Source: Porticoccaceae bacterium UBA1117
Lineage (GTDB): Bacteria; Pseudomonadota; Gammaproteobacteria; Pseudomonadales; Porticoccaceae
Assembly: GCA_002313335.1 (NCBI GenBank)
Contig: DCBC01000115.1
Span: forward strand, 10,989-17,906
DNA length: 6,918 bases
Direction of reading: 5' to 3'
The notes under the pieces were generated by a model that searched no databases, was not told the DNA's origin, and worked only from the letters and a program-made list of their open reading frames with translations. Shown piece by piece: positions 5,512 through 6,918 of this stretch. Numbering within the stretch: position 1 is the stretch's first letter; each line of letters starts with the position of its first letter. The translations under genes were made by a program, and so were the position numbers.

Positions 5512-6167
5512 ATCGACGTAACCTGAGCCACGTTTTGCTTTGCGCTAGAGTTGCCTAGCTCTTGAAGATCTACACCTTCGAGTAACAGGTTCACTCTGTT
5601 TAAGGTCTCAACAAACAGATTTAATCGGCTGTCTGTCCAGATTCGCAGGCAATGTAAGGTTACTAAAACGGGAATCGCAATAGCTAACCCTGCGGCTGTA
5701 GTTAACATTGCTTGACCTAAGCCGTCGGCCAACAACGCTGGGTAGATTGGCCCAGTATGATCAGCAATTGCACCGAATGCTTCAATAATGCCTATGACAG
5801 TGCCCAATAAGCCCAACATAGGGCTGATCACTGCTATTAAGGTTAGCCAGCCAAAGTACCTACACAGCTGATTATGCTCTTCGGATAGCCAGTGATTTAC
5901 TATTTCTTCTCGCAAGTCTCTGCTTTTGTCAGCATGCCACAGTAAAAGTCTGGTGCTGCTTGCCAGTCGACCTTTATCATTTAAAACGGATAGCTCACTG
6001 ATTCCTTGATTTATCGAGTGAGCTAGCGATAACACTTGGCTAGCATTACCACCTGAGCTCCATGTGATGAAATAAATTAGGCGCTCACCAATGATTATTA
6101 GACCCAGAAAAGAACATCCCAAAAGAGGGTAGGCCATCGGCCCAAACGCTGCGAATGAAAGTGACAT
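5508..6167 (-). CDS. exbB: ExbB: MotA/TolQ/ExbB proton channel protein
   Basis: The 219-residue protein has three membrane helices: about 14-34, about 107-134 and about 150-174, with a cytoplasmic segment between the first two. The family core is clear: I-S-P-M-L-G-L-L-G-T-V-x-G-I-I-E-A-F (114-131) and A-D-G-L-G-Q-A-M-L-T-T-A-A-G-L (147-161). Thr123 and Thr157 match the channel threonines 148 and 181 of E. coli ExbB. Gln152 stands where E. coli ExbB has Glu176. It would form the pentameric channel around an ExbD pair and turn proton motive force into movement of TonB. The start ATG (6165-6167) has A-G-G-A (6174-6177) 6 nt upstream and lies 3 nt after the tonB stop. The C-terminus overlaps exbD. 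Confidence 0.94.
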   Translation of the reverse strand: MSLSFAAFGPMAYPLLGCSFLGLIIIGERLIYFITWSSGGNASQVLSLAHSINQGISELSVLNDKGRLASSTRLLLWHADKSRDLREEIVNHWLSEEHNQLCRYFGWLTLIAVISPMLGLLGTVIGIIEAFGAIADHTGPIYPALLADGLGQAMLTTAAGLAIAIPVLVTLHCLRIWTDSRLNLFVETLNRVNLLLEGVDLQELGNSSAKQNVAQVTSI

Positions 6168-6170
6168 AAC

Positions 6171-6914
6171 TTATCCTATCTCTTGTTCTTGCAGGACAAA
6201 TGCCACCGGTATTTCAATCCATTCTTCAGTATTACTTAGCAGATTACTTCCAGGCATAAAGTCCCAGCTATAAACTGATTTCACTGCTGCTTTGTCTAAT
6301 TCGGAGAATCCTGAAGACTTCACTAAACGTATCTGGATGACTTCACCGGTGATATTTAACTGGGCATGAATCAATGCTACGCCCTGCTGACCGCGTAAAC
6401 GAGACCGTCTGGGATAATTCGGTGGGGTAGGTAAAGTTTGAAATCTAGGTTGTCGAACAATAACTTTATCAAAGCTGCGAGCAACCGATACAGGTTTTAA
6501 TGTAGAGGATTGATCAGGCCTGTTACTAGATTTTTGTACAGTTTTTGTTAAAGATTGCTGCTGGTTTTTGTTAATTGTTGTTTTGGGTGTGATACTTTTA
6601 TTTTTTGACCGCTTGGGTTTATGACTAGCGACCATTTTTTGCCGGACATCTTTTCTCATTGATCGTTGCTTGGGAGATACTTCTTTACTAATAGCGGGTC
6701 TTTTGCTCGATACCTCAGGTACCTTTGAAGGTGGAGCGGCAAATGTATCTTGCGCAGTATTCTGCTGAACAGAGGGCGATATGTTAAATGAGATTGGTTG
6801 TAGTCTGCTATTGGATGAGGTCGATGTTGCAGATTGCTCCGCGTAAACGAGCAAACTAGTATGCATGAATGTCGCCGCCAGAAAAGCCAAGAAAAAACGA
6901 GATTTTTCTGTCAT
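6171..6914 (-). CDS. tonB: TonB-type energy transducer with an unusually basic linker
   Basis: The protein has 247 residues. One N-terminal membrane helix (about 7-25) contains His18, matching the essential His20 of E. coli TonB; the Ser16 equivalent is Ala14. A long periplasmic linker (about 30-155) has some 21 basic against 4 acidic residues between 61 and 140, in place of the usual alternating Glu-Pro/Lys-Pro blocks. The C-terminal domain (about 160-243) has N-Y-P-R-R-S-R-x-R-G-Q-Q-G-V (166-179), S-S-G-F-S-E-L-D-K-A-A (200-210) and W-D-F-M-P (217-221), all typical of the TonB C-terminal fold that grips the receptor's TonB box. It spans the periplasm and carries energy from ExbBD to the receptor encoded two genes downstream. 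The ATG (6912-6914) is four bases from the window edge, so its ribosome binding site and promoter are not visible. An earlier start outside the window cannot be excluded. Confidence 0.9.
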   Translation of the reverse strand: MTEKSRFFLAFLAATFMHTSLLVYAEQSATSTSSNSRLQPISFNISPSVQQNTAQDTFAAPPSKVPEVSSKRPAISKEVSPKQRSMRKDVRQKMVASHKPKRSKNKSITPKTTINKNQQQSLTKTVQKSSNRPDQSSTLKPVSVARSFDKVIVRQPRFQTLPTPPNYPRRSRLRGQQGVALIHAQLNITGEVIQIRLVKSSGFSELDKAAVKSVYSWDFMPGSNLLSNTEEWIEIPVAFVLQEQEIG

Positions 6915-6918
6915 TGGT

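Noticed and set aside
5276..5521. Plus-strand open frame opposite exbD
   Set aside because: Antisense to the conserved ExbD helix and signature motif.

Overview
The window looks like part of a marine-type gammaproteobacterial chromosome. This is inferred from moderately AT-rich DNA, from an Lrp-type regulator close to the enterobacterial Lrp helix-turn-helix, from a dedicated TonB/ExbB/ExbD set, and from a Gly-Gly-Cys C-terminal sorting tail. The genus cannot be assigned from the sequence alone.

Layout, left to right. Positions 1-165 (+) hold the last 54 codons of a gene that runs in from outside and ends in an (Ala-Pro) stretch followed by a JDVT/MYXO/GlyGly-CTERM-like sorting tail. Positions 158-279 form a palindrome-rich intergenic stretch between two convergent genes. 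Positions 303-773 (-) encode an Lrp/AsnC-family regulator. Positions 774-946 are a non-coding gap. From 947 to 6914, all on the minus strand, lies a tightly packed six-gene block read right to left: tonB, exbB, exbD, a TonB-dependent outer-membrane receptor, a small two-helix PepSY-TM-like membrane protein, and a membrane-anchored FAD/NAD(P)H/[2Fe-2S] reductase.

The six genes are almost certainly one operon. The spacings are 3 nt (tonB-exbB), a 4-nt ATGA overlap (exbB-exbD), 46 nt (exbD-receptor), 2 nt (receptor-PepSY, if the ATG start is used) and another ATGA overlap (PepSY-reductase). They form a complete path. TonB-ExbB-ExbD energises the receptor to bring a ligand, probably a ferric chelate, across the outer membrane. 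The two membrane redox proteins could then carry electrons from cytoplasmic NAD(P)H to the periplasmic face to reduce it. The main promoter must lie to the right of the window, so iron control (Fur) cannot be judged here.

The most unusual points are as follows. The PepSY-like protein is a minimal two-helix form whose periplasmic part is three ~37-residue propeller-like repeats with an Asp-box. The receptor carries four scattered copies of a D-G-[ST]-x-D acidic motif together with very Lys/Glu-rich loops. ExbB has Gln where E. coli ExbB has Glu176. The intergenic region at 158-279 is strongly palindromic.
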